Origin: Vreelandella subterranea | GTDB taxonomy: Bacteria; Pseudomonadota; Gammaproteobacteria; Pseudomonadales; Halomonadaceae | Length of the DNA stretch: 64,000 nt | Assembly (NCBI RefSeq): GCF_900111305.1 | Contig: NZ_FOGS01000004.1 | Location: forward strand, 230,873-294,872 | Direction of reading: 5' to 3' | Shown: positions 46,668 to 54,972 of the stretch, piece after piece | How positions within the stretch are numbered: position 1 is the stretch's first letter | How the letters are laid out: each line of letters begins with the position of its first letter | Notes under the pieces: generated by a model | Database searches by the model: none | What the model was told of the DNA's origin: nothing | Seen by the model: the letters and a program-made list of their open reading frames with translations, nothing else | Translations under genes and position numbers: made by a program

Positions 46668-47848
46668 GCACAGGCCTCCAAACAGTGTCGGGTTTCCATG
46701 GCGATGCGGCCTTCTTCGTCGGTGGGGATGACCCAGACTTGCGGCCCATTCGGGGCGGCGTTATCCAGCCTGCCTTCTTTACCTCGAATCGTGACTTCGT
46801 TGGCCGCGTCGTCCAGGGAGAACCCAAAGTGGGGAAGCAGGCCGATGACATGGCGGCGAATGAGCGGTGAATTTTCGCCGATGCCGCCGGTAAAGACCAC
46901 GCCATCGAGCCTGGGCAACGCGCAAGACAGCGCGGCCAGTGACTTGGCGATGCGGTAACCGAATACCTCCAGCGCCAGCGAGGCGCCTGTGTGGCCTTTT
47001 TCGGCCGCCGCTTCAATTTCGCGCATGTCGTTGGTCAGGCCCGAGAGCCCCAGTAGCCCGCTTTGTTTATTCAATACCTGGTCAATCTCATCCAGCGACC
47101 AGCCAAGCTGGCGGTGCAGGTGGGCGTGAAGGCCAGGGTCAACGTCGCCGCTGCGGGTCCCCATTACCAGGCCTTCCAGTGGCGTTAACCCCATGCTGGT
47201 GTCCAGGCTTTGATTTTGCCACACGGCGCTGGTCGAGCAGCCGTTGCCCAGGTGCGCTGTCAGCCAGCCGCCAGTCCCCCGATCGCTCAACTCTCCGGCG
47301 CGCTGACTCACGAAGGCATGGCTGGTGCCGTGAAAGCCGTAGCGCCGAATGCCGTGATCGTGGTACAGCGTTTCAGGGAGCGCATAGCGATAGGCGCGCG
47401 GCGGCAGGGTCTGATGAAAGGCGGTGTCAAACACGGCGACCTGGGGAAGCGATGGAAAGACTTTCTGAGTTGCGGCAACGCCGACCAGGTTAGCCGGATT
47501 ATGCAGGGGCGCCAGGGCGGCAGTGGTTTCAATGGCGGCGATGACGTGCTCGTCGATCAGCGCCGCTTCTGTGAAATGCTCCCCGCCATGGACGATGCGG
47601 TGGCCCACGGCTGATGGGCGTCGGCCCTCCAGGCTATCCAGAATCGCGCTGATGGCTTCGGCATGGTCGGCGCCAGGCAGTGATTTGATGAACCGCTCAC
47701 CGGCACTATCGTTACCCTTTAGCTGTGCCTCAGCACTGCCCAAGCGCTCGGCAATGCCATCAAGACGTGGCGCCTTGGGGTCCGCCTCAATCAATGCATA
47801 TTTAACGGAAGAGGAACCGCAATTAATGACCAGTACCGACGCGTTCAT
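46664..47848 (-). CDS. ackA: Acetate kinase
   Basis: A 394-residue acetokinase. It starts VLVINCGSSSVKYALIE, has VAVFDTAFHQTLP near residue 140, RYGFHGTSHAFVS near 167 and GLTNDMREIE. It converts acetyl phosphate and ADP to acetate and ATP, or activates acetate. It is the first gene of ackA-pta. The 168-bp upstream gap contains the promoter, but no named site was found. Confidence 0.96.
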   Translation of the reverse strand: MNASVLVINCGSSSVKYALIEADPKAPRLDGIAERLGSAEAQLKGNDSAGERFIKSLPGADHAEAISAILDSLEGRRPSAVGHRIVHGGEHFTEAALIDEHVIAAIETTAALAPLHNPANLVGVAATQKVFPSLPQVAVFDTAFHQTLPPRAYRYALPETLYHDHGIRRYGFHGTSHAFVSQRAGELSDRGTGGWLTAHLGNGCSTSAVWQNQSLDTSMGLTPLEGLVMGTRSGDVDPGLHAHLHRQLGWSLDEIDQVLNKQSGLLGLSGLTNDMREIEAAAEKGHTGASLALEVFGYRIAKSLAALSCALPRLDGVVFTGGIGENSPLIRRHVIGLLPHFGFSLDDAANEVTIRGKEGRLDNAAPNGPQVWVIPTDEEGRIAMETRHCLEACA

Positions 47849-48016
47849 AGGGGCCTTCTGTCAAAAGAGAGACAACGGAGTTGATTAGACGTTAGTATAA
47901 CATTATGGGAGGTTGACGGTCAGTGTATCTATGTCGTTAGCCTTCTAGCTAAAATCCCGGCATGCTGGGTATTACCATCACTGCCTTTATCAACACAAGA
48001 AGAGCCCGCTTCGAAC

Positions 48017-48937
48017 ATGCAATCCCCCTCGCTTCCGTCCGTTTTACCCCGTCACTTGGCCATCCTGCTGTTAATGACGGTGGCGACGATGTTCGCAGCC
48101 AACCACGTCTCAGCCAGGCTGGCATTCGATAATGGCACCGGGCTTTTGCTGGCGGTGCTGACCCGCTCAGGTGTGGCCTGTTTGATTCTGGTTTGCCTGG
48201 TCATTGCGCAAAGAAAGCGCCTCTGGCTGCCGCCGGGTACCTGGCCGTGGCAGCTTGCGGTCGGGCTCTGTATCACGGTGCAGAGCGTCTGCTTGTACTC
48301 CGCCGTGGCGCGCTTGCCGGTGGTAATTGCATTGCTGCTGGTGAATACCTTCCCGATCCAACTGGCACTGCTGAGTTGGGCGTTAGGCGGGCCGCGCCCC
48401 ACGCTGCGCAGCTGTCTGATCATGGGCACGATTCTGATCGGCCTGCTGGTGGTGCTCGATATTCCCGCCTGGTATGCCAACGTGGACGATATGGGGCCGG
48501 GTTGGCTGGCGGGCATCGGTTTTGGTCTGACGGCGGCGTTTGCCTTCGCCTGCGCGCTCTGGACCACTGAACACCGGCTTGCGAGGGTGGGCAGTACCCT
48601 GCGCAGCCTGTTGACCATGCAGACCGTGTTTATCGCCATGATCATCGGTGGGCTTTCCGGCATCGTGCCCGGGGGGATGAGTCTACCGGAAACCCACCAG
48701 GGCTGGCTTGGGTTAGCGCTCTTGGGCCTGTTGTACGGCTCAGCGTTCTCGACACTGTTTATCTTCGTGCCACGGCTGGATATGGCGCGCAACGCGCCGG
48801 TGATGAATATCGAACCCGTCGCCTCGTTAGTGATCGGTTACTTCGTCCTGGGTCAAATGCTCAGCCCCAGTCAGTTGGTCGGTGGGGCCGTGGTTGTGGG
48901 CGGGATTGTGGTGTTGAGCCTGTCCAGAGGACGCTAA
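48017..48937 (+). CDS. DMT superfamily (EamA) transporter
   Basis: A 306-residue, about 10-helix inner-membrane protein with two EamA repeats. The second repeat ends EPVASLVIGYFVLGQMLSPSQLVGGAVVVGG, as is typical. Such proteins usually export metabolites or amino acids; the substrate is unknown. It is monocistronic, with 76 bp to the outer-membrane protein gene. Confidence 0.9.
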   Translation: MQSPSLPSVLPRHLAILLLMTVATMFAANHVSARLAFDNGTGLLLAVLTRSGVACLILVCLVIAQRKRLWLPPGTWPWQLAVGLCITVQSVCLYSAVARLPVVIALLLVNTFPIQLALLSWALGGPRPTLRSCLIMGTILIGLLVVLDIPAWYANVDDMGPGWLAGIGFGLTAAFAFACALWTTEHRLARVGSTLRSLLTMQTVFIAMIIGGLSGIVPGGMSLPETHQGWLGLALLGLLYGSAFSTLFIFVPRLDMARNAPVMNIEPVASLVIGYFVLGQMLSPSQLVGGAVVVGGIVVLSLSRGR

Positions 48938-49013
48938 ATCTTTGCGTTTTTCACGATCGTCGACCATAATGAGGGATGTAAGGAAACACTGTTTTTTAAC
49001 TGAGGTACAAGCG

Positions 49014-49523
49014 ATGAAGACATCTATATTATCACTTACATCAGCGGTACTCCTGGTTGGCGCGGGCACGTTTGCCGCCTCTGCTCAAGCACAGCAATCT
49101 TTCACCTACCCACAAGGATACGTAGGCGGTGACGCGATGTTCTGGAGCCTGGATCCAGACGGTGGCTCTTCTCGCGATGACGTTGGCTTGCGTCTACGGG
49201 GTGGCGCTCAATTCAACGACTACTTTGCGCTTGAAGGGCATCTAGGCACCGGCGGCTCAGACGGGGGCGCAGAGCTTGACCATCTCGCCGGTGCTTATGC
49301 CAAGGGTATCATCCCGGTGGCGCCTGAAGTCCGGCTATACGGTTTAGCGGGCTTCACGGAAGTTGATTTCGACAGCGACCGTGAAAGCGACTTCTCCTAC
49401 GGCGCTGGCGCTGAAATGGATGTGGCCCCGAACGTATCGCTAGGCGCGGACTACATGCGCTATCTGGATAAATCTTCCTACACTTTCGATGCGGCCAGCG
49501 TAGGCCTGCGCTATCGGTTCTAA
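49014..49523 (+). CDS. Outer membrane beta-barrel protein
   Basis: A 169-residue small barrel with a signal peptide (MKTSILSLTSAVLLVGAGTF, cleavage near AQA-QQ) and a C-terminal barrel signal (SVGLRYRF). Alternating strands such as YVGGDAMFWSLD and LRLRGGAQFNDYFALEGHLG fit an OmpA/OmpW-like eight-strand barrel. The start at 49014 has GAGG upstream; an in-frame start at 48942 would precede the signal peptide. Function is unknown. Confidence 0.87.
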   Translation: MKTSILSLTSAVLLVGAGTFAASAQAQQSFTYPQGYVGGDAMFWSLDPDGGSSRDDVGLRLRGGAQFNDYFALEGHLGTGGSDGGAELDHLAGAYAKGIIPVAPEVRLYGLAGFTEVDFDSDRESDFSYGAGAEMDVAPNVSLGADYMRYLDKSSYTFDAASVGLRYRF

Positions 49524-49569
49524 CCCCGCTTCCTTAAACACTGCCTGTCATATCAATTCAGGCACTCAA

Positions 49570-49603
49570 AACCCCTGTGGCTCACAAGCCATGGGGGTTT
49601 TTT
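49570..49603 (+). terminator. Intrinsic terminator after outer-membrane barrel gene
   Basis: A stem of about 13 bp with two G-T pairs (AACCCCTGTGGC / GCCATGGGGGTT) is followed by a T run. Confidence 0.88.
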
Positions 49604-49824
49604 ATGTCAATACGGTAGAAGCTGATGATGTTTCATGTACGGCTGCGCTGGCGTTAACAGATTTTAAGCACGCCACTTTACGGCCGTCGCATTGCTGAGG
49701 ATGAGCACACTTTTTCTGAGTTTGAGCCAAATTCCGCGCTCGACAAACTGATAGTGTGTAATTCAATAATGATTATAGGCAGCCAGCGAACAACCAGAAA
49801 ACCTTCTTGAAAAGGGGAATTATC
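49604..49824. other. Upstream region of the TRAP operon
   Basis: A 221-bp AT-richer gap without a gene that should hold the TRAP promoter. A weak sigma-54-like match (GGC near -24 and TTGCT near -12, at 49681-49695) is present but misses several consensus positions. No sensor or regulator gene is adjacent. Confidence 0.4.
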
Positions 49825-50877
49825 ATGTACAGGAAAAGCAAAATTGCATTAGCCATCGGGCTGAGCGCGGGGTTGGCGACTACCGCTGCTACTGCTGAAA
49901 CTAACTGGCGCATGGCGACACCATGGAGCGGTGGGCCTTGGCTTGAGCGCGATGCCCAGATGTTTGCCGACCATGTTAACGATCTTTCAGGCGGGGAAAT
50001 CGAAATTGAAATTTTTCCTGGGGGAACGCTCGGCAGTGCTCTGAAAGTCACCAATTCCGTCAAATCGGGTGTTGCCGATATTAGCCATAATTATATCAAC
50101 TACGATTATGGCATTGACCCGACTACAGCGCTTCTGGCGGGACATTCCAGTGGCTTAACACCCGAAGAGTTCATGATGTGGATGTACCAAGGGGGTGGCG
50201 TTGAACTCTACGAAGAGTATCGCCGGGACATGTTCGATGTGGTGGCCTTCCCTTGTGCCATTCTTGGCACCGAAATTTTCCTCCATTCCAACAAGCGGGT
50301 TGAAACGCTGGAGGATTTCCAGGGACTGCGGTTGCGTACGTCAGGGGCCTGGTCGGAAATTGCTTCACGCCTCGGTGCTTCGACAGTGGTGATGTCGGGT
50401 GGTGATATTTACAGCGCCCTTGAACGTGGGGTGATTGATGCGGCCGAGTGGGGGAGCCCTGAGATGAACCGTCCCACTGGTTTTCAAGAAGTTGCTCAAT
50501 ACGTGATCGTTCCGGGGGTTCACCAGTCAGGAGGCTTTTTAGAGTGCCAGGTGAATGAAGAGGTTTGGACCAGCCTTAATGAAGATCAACAGGATAACCT
50601 TCGCTTAGCGGGTAAGCTGAGTGTCTTTGAGTCTTGGCTTGCGAGTTCATACGATGACCTGGATGCCTACGAAGAGCTTGTTAGTGGAGAAAATGAAATC
50701 GTACATCTTGATCAAGACTTTATTGATACGATTTATGAAGAAACGGCTAAATGGGAAGACGAGTACGCCGAAGATAATGAATGGTTTGCTCGTGTACTGG
50801 AATCCCAGCGTGGCTTTAAAGAAACAATGAGTGCTTGGCCGGAGTATCGCCTGCCGATTGGTACCATGGGACGATAA
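49825..50877 (+). CDS. TRAP transporter substrate-binding protein (DctP type)
   Basis: A 350-residue periplasmic solute receptor with a signal peptide (about 1-24, ending TAATAE). DctP family landmarks are NWRMATPWSGGPWLERD at the start of the mature part, IEIFPGGTLGSALKVTNSVKSG, the carboxylate-binding Arg in FQGLRLRTSG near 170, and AAEWGSPEMN near 205. The ligand is probably an organic or keto acid, which is inference. The ATG at 49825 has AAGGGGA upstream. The gene looks less GC-rich than its neighbours. Confidence 0.93.
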   Translation: MYRKSKIALAIGLSAGLATTAATAETNWRMATPWSGGPWLERDAQMFADHVNDLSGGEIEIEIFPGGTLGSALKVTNSVKSGVADISHNYINYDYGIDPTTALLAGHSSGLTPEEFMMWMYQGGGVELYEEYRRDMFDVVAFPCAILGTEIFLHSNKRVETLEDFQGLRLRTSGAWSEIASRLGASTVVMSGGDIYSALERGVIDAAEWGSPEMNRPTGFQEVAQYVIVPGVHQSGGFLECQVNEEVWTSLNEDQQDNLRLAGKLSVFESWLASSYDDLDAYEELVSGENEIVHLDQDFIDTIYEETAKWEDEYAEDNEWFARVLESQRGFKETMSAWPEYRLPIGTMGR

Positions 50878-50892
50878 ACACTCCGCTAAGTA

Positions 50893-50917
50893 AAAGAGAG
50901 GCCTGAGGCCTCTCTTT
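50893..50917 (+). terminator. Attenuating stem-loop between dctP-type and dctQ-type genes
   Basis: A perfect 11-bp stem (AAAGAGAGGCC / GGCCTCTCTTT, three-base loop) ends in TTT. It lies inside the operon just after the binding-protein gene. Such partial terminators commonly raise the amount of binding protein over membrane subunits. Confidence 0.75.
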
Positions 50918-50961
50918 CATGTGGTTATGCTTTCTGTTTTTCGGATCAATGGATACCCATC

Positions 50962-51477
50962 ATGAAGCTTATAAACGCGATTGAATCAGTAACCCGATGG
51001 TCGGGGCGACTAGGCGCTGTTTTGGTATTTCCCTTGATAGGGGCTTTGGTGTTTGAAGTTTTCAGTCGCTATCTGATGGGGCGTCCAACCTTATGGGCAT
51101 TTGAAATTAGTTATATGGTAATGGGGGCAATCTTTATGCTGGGCATGTCGAATGCCTTGCGAGTGCGCCAGCATGTCAGCGTAGATATTGTTTCCATGCA
51201 ACTCAATGAACGCGTAAAAGCTATTATCAACGCGGTCGGTTATTTTCTGTTTCTTCCGTTACTTATCTGGCTGGTATGGGAGCTTTCTACCTACGCCCTC
51301 CAAGCGTTCGAGACAAATGAACGGTCAGGGCGCTCCGCCTGGAACCCGGTCGTCTGGCCTATCTACACAGTGTGGTTTGTTGGTTTCTTGTTTCTGGCAC
51401 TACAGGTACTCGCTGAGTTAATCAGGTCTGTGAAGACGGCGCTTGGCCACAAGCAGGTTGAGGAGGGTGGCTCATGA
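50962..51477 (+). CDS. TRAP transporter small permease (DctQ type)
   Basis: A 171-residue four-helix small membrane subunit. It begins with the usual IESVTRWSGRLGAVLVFPLI and has RYLMGRPTLWAFEISYMVMG near 40 and WNPVVWPIYTVWFVGF near 125. It pairs with the DctM-type subunit, whose start overlaps its stop by four bases (ATGA). Confidence 0.92.
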   Translation: MKLINAIESVTRWSGRLGAVLVFPLIGALVFEVFSRYLMGRPTLWAFEISYMVMGAIFMLGMSNALRVRQHVSVDIVSMQLNERVKAIINAVGYFLFLPLLIWLVWELSTYALQAFETNERSGRSAWNPVVWPIYTVWFVGFLFLALQVLAELIRSVKTALGHKQVEEGGS

Positions 51478-52799
51478 GCAGTTATCTTGCCTTGCTGATG
51501 TTTCCCGCGTTAATGGTATTTATCATTGCCGGATTCCCTATTGCGTTCTCAATGATCCTGGTAGCCAGCGGGTTTGGTATTATCCAGTTCGGTGATGTGG
51601 CAGCTTATCAGCTACTCACCAAAATTGAAGATACGGCATCTAACTCTATTCTGGCCGCTGTCCCATTATTTATCTTTATGGGGTCAATGCTAGAGCGTTC
51701 AGGTATTGCTGAACGCCTATTTGAAGCCATCCATATATGGACGCGGCGCTTACCCGGTGGTTTGGGGGTTGGTGCGATCATCATGGGGACTCTGTTTGCA
51801 GCCTCTAGTGGTGTTGTTGGTGCCACAGAAGCCGTTATCGGTATGCTCGCGATTCCTGTGATGCTCAAGCATCACTACAGTAAAAGCCTCATGTCAGGAA
51901 CCATTTGCGCAAGCGGTTCGTTAGGTACCGCTATTCCTCCTTCTATTACAGTTGTGGTGCTGGGGCCTGTGGCCGGCGTATCGGTTGGGTCGCTTTTCAG
52001 TGGTTTGTTGATACCAGGCTTTTTAATGGCCGTGATGTTTTTGGTTTATATCGTCGGCGTTTCCTATTTCAGGCCGGAAATGGCGCCTCGCGTTGAGCAA
52101 AACGAGCCAGAAATCAGTTGGCAAGAAAAAATGCGCATAACGTTGGTCGCTTTGCTGCCAACCATGCTGCTGATTTTTACCGTCCTGGGGACTATTTTGA
52201 TGGGGCTTGCCACACCGACTGAAGCCGCCGCCTGTGGTGCGCTAGGCTCGGTGATTTTAGCGATTGCCTACCGCAATTTGACCCGAGATGTTTTATGGCA
52301 GTCCGCCATTAAAACGATGAACATCTCGGCGATGATATTATTGATCGTCATGGGCGGTAGTATGTTCGCTGGCGTGTTTTTCGCCTCTGGCGGCATGGCA
52401 ACCGTGCAATCATTGCTGATGGACACCGGTTTAAACCCATGGATGATCTTGGGGCTTATTCTACTGATTGCGTTTATTGCTGGTTTTGTCCTCGACTTGA
52501 TTTCAGTCGTGCTTATCATCATTCCAGTGGCGATGCCCATTGTGAGAATGTTGGGCTTTGACGAAATCTGGTTTTGTGTTGCCTTCCTGGTGGTATTGCA
52601 AACCAGCTATTTGACGCCGCCTTTGGCACCCGCGATTTTCTATTTGCGAGCCATTACACCGCCGGAGGTCACGCTCAAGCATATGTACAAAGGGGTTGTG
52701 CCTTTTATCATCGCGCAACTGGTTGTTCTGGCGTTAGTACTTGCTTTCCCGGCAATTGCGCTCTGGCTTCCTGAGGCGATGAGCGGTCCTTCCTGGTAA
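51474..52799 (+). CDS. TRAP transporter large permease (DctM type)
   Basis: A 441-residue, about 12-helix subunit that forms the sodium-coupled translocation path. Visible are FPIAFSMILVASGFG, VPLFIFMGSMLERSG, FAASSGVVGATEAVIGMLA and the SLGTAIPPSI substrate/sodium loop near 150. It completes a full DctPQM set. It is followed by a terminator. Confidence 0.95.
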   Translation: MSSYLALLMFPALMVFIIAGFPIAFSMILVASGFGIIQFGDVAAYQLLTKIEDTASNSILAAVPLFIFMGSMLERSGIAERLFEAIHIWTRRLPGGLGVGAIIMGTLFAASSGVVGATEAVIGMLAIPVMLKHHYSKSLMSGTICASGSLGTAIPPSITVVVLGPVAGVSVGSLFSGLLIPGFLMAVMFLVYIVGVSYFRPEMAPRVEQNEPEISWQEKMRITLVALLPTMLLIFTVLGTILMGLATPTEAAACGALGSVILAIAYRNLTRDVLWQSAIKTMNISAMILLIVMGGSMFAGVFFASGGMATVQSLLMDTGLNPWMILGLILLIAFIAGFVLDLISVVLIIIPVAMPIVRMLGFDEIWFCVAFLVVLQTSYLTPPLAPAIFYLRAITPPEVTLKHMYKGVVPFIIAQLVVLALVLAFPAIALWLPEAMSGPSW

Positions 52800-52820
52800 G
52801 TCAGTTATGTTCACCATCAT

Positions 52821-52842
52821 GCCGCCCTGGGGCGGCGTTTTT
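52821..52842 (+). terminator. Intrinsic terminator after the TRAP operon
   Basis: A 6-bp GC stem (GCCGCC / GGCGGC, loop CTGG) is followed by GTTTTTG, 21 bp after the DctM-type stop. Confidence 0.85.
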
Positions 52843-52925
52843 GTTGGCTGCTATATTATCAACATTTTTAGCGAGCTAATTAAATGATAAGCTAATGCTG
52901 TCATTAATACGCTAATGAGTCCTGC

Positions 52926-53342
52926 ATGTCCCCCGAACAACGTTTTGCCCGTTGGGTAAAGGGAGCGGTTGCTGCCTTTATTCTTTTGTTTGTGTATTTT
53001 CTCATCGCCGATAGTTTTATGCCCATCACCCCGGAAGCGCGGGTGATGCGTCCGGTGACGCGTATTGCGCCTGAATTGAGCGCGCCTGTTAAGGAAGTGA
53101 TGGTAGACGACCATCAGCAGGTGGCTAAAGGTGATGGGCTGTTCCGCCTGGACCCAGCGTCGTTTCAGCTAGATTTTGTACGAAAAAGTCGGCACGCAGG
53201 CAACGATCTATGCAAGCCCCTGCCTGCATGTTGCACTGAATTCCTGGTCGCCCACGCGCTTACCCGATGCGGTAGGCTAAAAGAAATTGCGGTGATATTT
53301 CAGATACCGACTATGCTGATGACAGCGCCTCGAACGAAGTAA
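52926..53342 (+). pseudogene. Truncated HlyD-family secretion (membrane fusion) protein remnant
   Basis: The first about 85 residues look like the start of an HlyD/YibH-like adaptor: a membrane helix (VKGAVAAFILLFVYFLIAD) and the first half of the lipoyl/barrel region (APVKEVMVDDHQQVAKGDGLF, RLDPASFQLDF). Such proteins are normally about 300-400 residues. Here the homology stops and a short unrelated tail follows. In another frame just after the break, EKVGTQATIY resembles the C-terminal barrel strand of these adaptors. An internal deletion with frameshift is the likely cause. No partner gene is adjacent. Confidence 0.72.
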
Positions 53343-53360
53343 GTATTTACTTTTTAGGTG

Positions 53361-53430
53361 CTGTTTCCAGATCTATCTCCAGAACTATCTCCAGAACTAT
53401 CTCCAGCGCTGTCTCCAGCACTATTCTCCA
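53361..53430. repeat. 12-bp tandem repeat array upstream of the CsbD gene
   Basis: Five full units and one shortened unit of the pattern CTATCTCCAGAA lie head to tail; units 2 and 3 are identical and the others differ at 1-3 positions. In one frame they encode repeats of Leu-Ser-Pro-Glu/Ala, and that frame is open into the CsbD gene. The array ends 24 bp before the CsbD start, so it lies in its promoter or 5' leader. Confidence 0.85.
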
Positions 53431-53453
53431 CTAACGGACTAGAGGTGTTCATC

Positions 53454-53639
53454 ATGGCAAGTGGCAAAAAAGACAAGGCGAAAGGGGCTTCCAATCAGAC
53501 CGTCGGTAAACTGAAAGAAGCGGCGGGCAAGGTGACCGGAAGCGGCAAAACCGAAGCCAAAGGCAAAGCCCAACAGGCAAAGGGCGGCATGCAGAAAGGC
53601 GTAGGTCATTTGAGGGAGAATCAGAAAAAACAACGCTAG
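53454..53639 (+). CDS. CsbD family stress protein
   Basis: A 61-residue, very polar, Lys/Gly/Gln-rich small protein. NQTVGKLKEAAGKVTGSGK and KAQQAKGGMQKGVGHLRE fit the CsbD/YjbJ family, which are abundant, mostly disordered stress-induced proteins. The ATG at 53454 has AGAGG eight bases upstream. The same frame is open upstream through the 12-bp repeats to a GTG at 53358, but that start has no good Shine-Dalgarno. A strong hairpin terminator follows. Confidence 0.85.
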   Translation: MASGKKDKAKGASNQTVGKLKEAAGKVTGSGKTEAKGKAQQAKGGMQKGVGHLRENQKKQR

Positions 53640-53656
53640 CCACATGATACTGACGA

Positions 53657-53684
53657 CCAACAGGGGGCTTCGGCTCCCTGTTGG
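53657..53684 (+). terminator. UUCG-tetraloop hairpin after CsbD gene
   Basis: A 9-bp stem (CCAACAGGG / CCCTGTTGG), extended inward by GGC pairing, is capped by a C(UUCG)G tetraloop, 17 bp after the stop codon. Only three T residues follow. Confidence 0.75.
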
Positions 53685-53782
53685 CGTTTAAGCGCGGTAA
53701 GTTTGATCCAGCGCAATATGGCGCGTCGTCTTGTGTGCCGTAATGGTCAGGTGATTCGACTTTCCGACCGAGGAGACGTCCC

Positions 53783-54862
53783 ATGCCGACCATGATGAAA
53801 GCGGCCATTTTTGTTGAACCTGGCCGTATTGAAATTGACGACAAACCGATCCCCGATATTGGCCCCAACGATGCCTTGATGCGCGTGACCACCACGACCA
53901 TCTGCGGCACCGATGTGCATATCCTGAAAGGCGAGTACCCGGTGGAGCGTGGCCTGACGATTGGTCACGAGCCCGTGGGTGTCATCGAGAAACTGGGTGC
54001 CAACGTCCAGGGGTACCAGGAAGGCCAGCGAGTGATCGCTGGGGCGATCTGCCCGAGCTTTACCTCTTACGGCTGCCAGGATGGCTGCTCTTCCCAGGAT
54101 GGCGGCCACCACAGCCACGGCTACAAACCCATGGGCGGCTGGCGTTTCGGTAACACCATCGACGGCGCCCAGGCGGAGTACCTGTTGGTACCGGATGCCC
54201 AGGCCAATCTCTCGCCGGTGCCGGATGGCCTGACCGATGAGCAGGTACTGATGTGCCCCGACATCATGTCCACCGGGTTTGCCGGTGCCGAAGCCGGAGG
54301 GATCAAGATTGGCGACACCGTGGTGGTGTTTGCTCAGGGGCCGATCGGCCTTTGCGCGACGGCCGGTGCAAGGCTGCGCGGGGCGGGCATGATCATCGCC
54401 GTTGACGGCGTGGATGAGCGTTTGACCATGGCCAAGCAGATGGGCGCCGACGTGACGCTGGACTTTCGCAAGGTCGACGTGGTGGATGAAATCCTCAAGC
54501 TCACCGGTGGGCGTGGGGTCGACTGCGCCATTGAAGCGCTCGGCCTGCAGCAGACGTTCGAGTCGGCTTTTCGGGTGTTAAAACCCGGTGGTACGCTCTC
54601 CAGCCTTGGCGTCTACTCCGAAGACCTGACGGTTCCGTTAGGGGCGTTTTGTGCGGGGCTTGGTGACCACAAGATCATTATCTCCCTGTGCCCGGGTGGC
54701 AAAGAGCGCATGCGTCGGCTGATGAGCATCATCGCCGCTGGCCGCCTGGATCTGGGCCCCATGGTCACCCACCGCTACGCGCTGGAGAACATCGTCGAAG
54801 CCTACGACCTGTTCTCCCACCAGTGCGACGGCGTCTTGAAAGTAGCGCTCGAGGTTTCCTGA
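53783..54862 (+). CDS. Zinc-dependent alcohol dehydrogenase (isopropanol dehydrogenase-like)
   Basis: A 359-residue medium-chain dehydrogenase. Catalytic zinc ligands are Cys41 (ICGTDVH), His62-Glu63 (GHEP) and the Asp in MCPDIMSTGF. The four-cysteine structural zinc site is absent, and PMGGWRFGNTIDGAQAEY resembles NADP-dependent secondary alcohol dehydrogenases. The nucleotide loop is AQGPIGLCATAGA. It likely oxidises or reduces a short secondary alcohol/ketone; the true substrate is unknown. AGGAG precedes the start region. Confidence 0.9.
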   Translation: MPTMMKAAIFVEPGRIEIDDKPIPDIGPNDALMRVTTTTICGTDVHILKGEYPVERGLTIGHEPVGVIEKLGANVQGYQEGQRVIAGAICPSFTSYGCQDGCSSQDGGHHSHGYKPMGGWRFGNTIDGAQAEYLLVPDAQANLSPVPDGLTDEQVLMCPDIMSTGFAGAEAGGIKIGDTVVVFAQGPIGLCATAGARLRGAGMIIAVDGVDERLTMAKQMGADVTLDFRKVDVVDEILKLTGGRGVDCAIEALGLQQTFESAFRVLKPGGTLSSLGVYSEDLTVPLGAFCAGLGDHKIIISLCPGGKERMRRLMSIIAAGRLDLGPMVTHRYALENIVEAYDLFSHQCDGVLKVALEVS

Positions 54863-54900
54863 TTTTCAGTCGCCATATTCAGCAACGAGGCCTACAACGG

Positions 54901-54948
54901 AAAACCCGCTAACGGTGACTTATACAACAGCCGTTAGCGGGTTTTTTT
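54901..54948 (+). terminator. Intrinsic terminator after alcohol dehydrogenase
   Basis: An 11-bp stem (CCCGCTAACGG / CCGTTAGCGGG) with a 15-base loop is preceded by AAAA and followed by seven T residues. The A run lets it work on the opposite strand too, for the convergent lipoprotein gene. Confidence 0.93.
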
Positions 54949-54972
54949 GCAGGTGGCAATAGCCGCCAGGTA

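Noticed and set aside
49681..49695. Sigma-54-like promoter ahead of the TRAP operon
   Set aside because: The -24 element misses three consensus bases, and no DctB/DctD-type regulator is in the window.
53361..53430. Tandem repeats as a CRISPR array
   Set aside because: Units of 12 bp are directly adjacent without spacers, and no cas gene is present.
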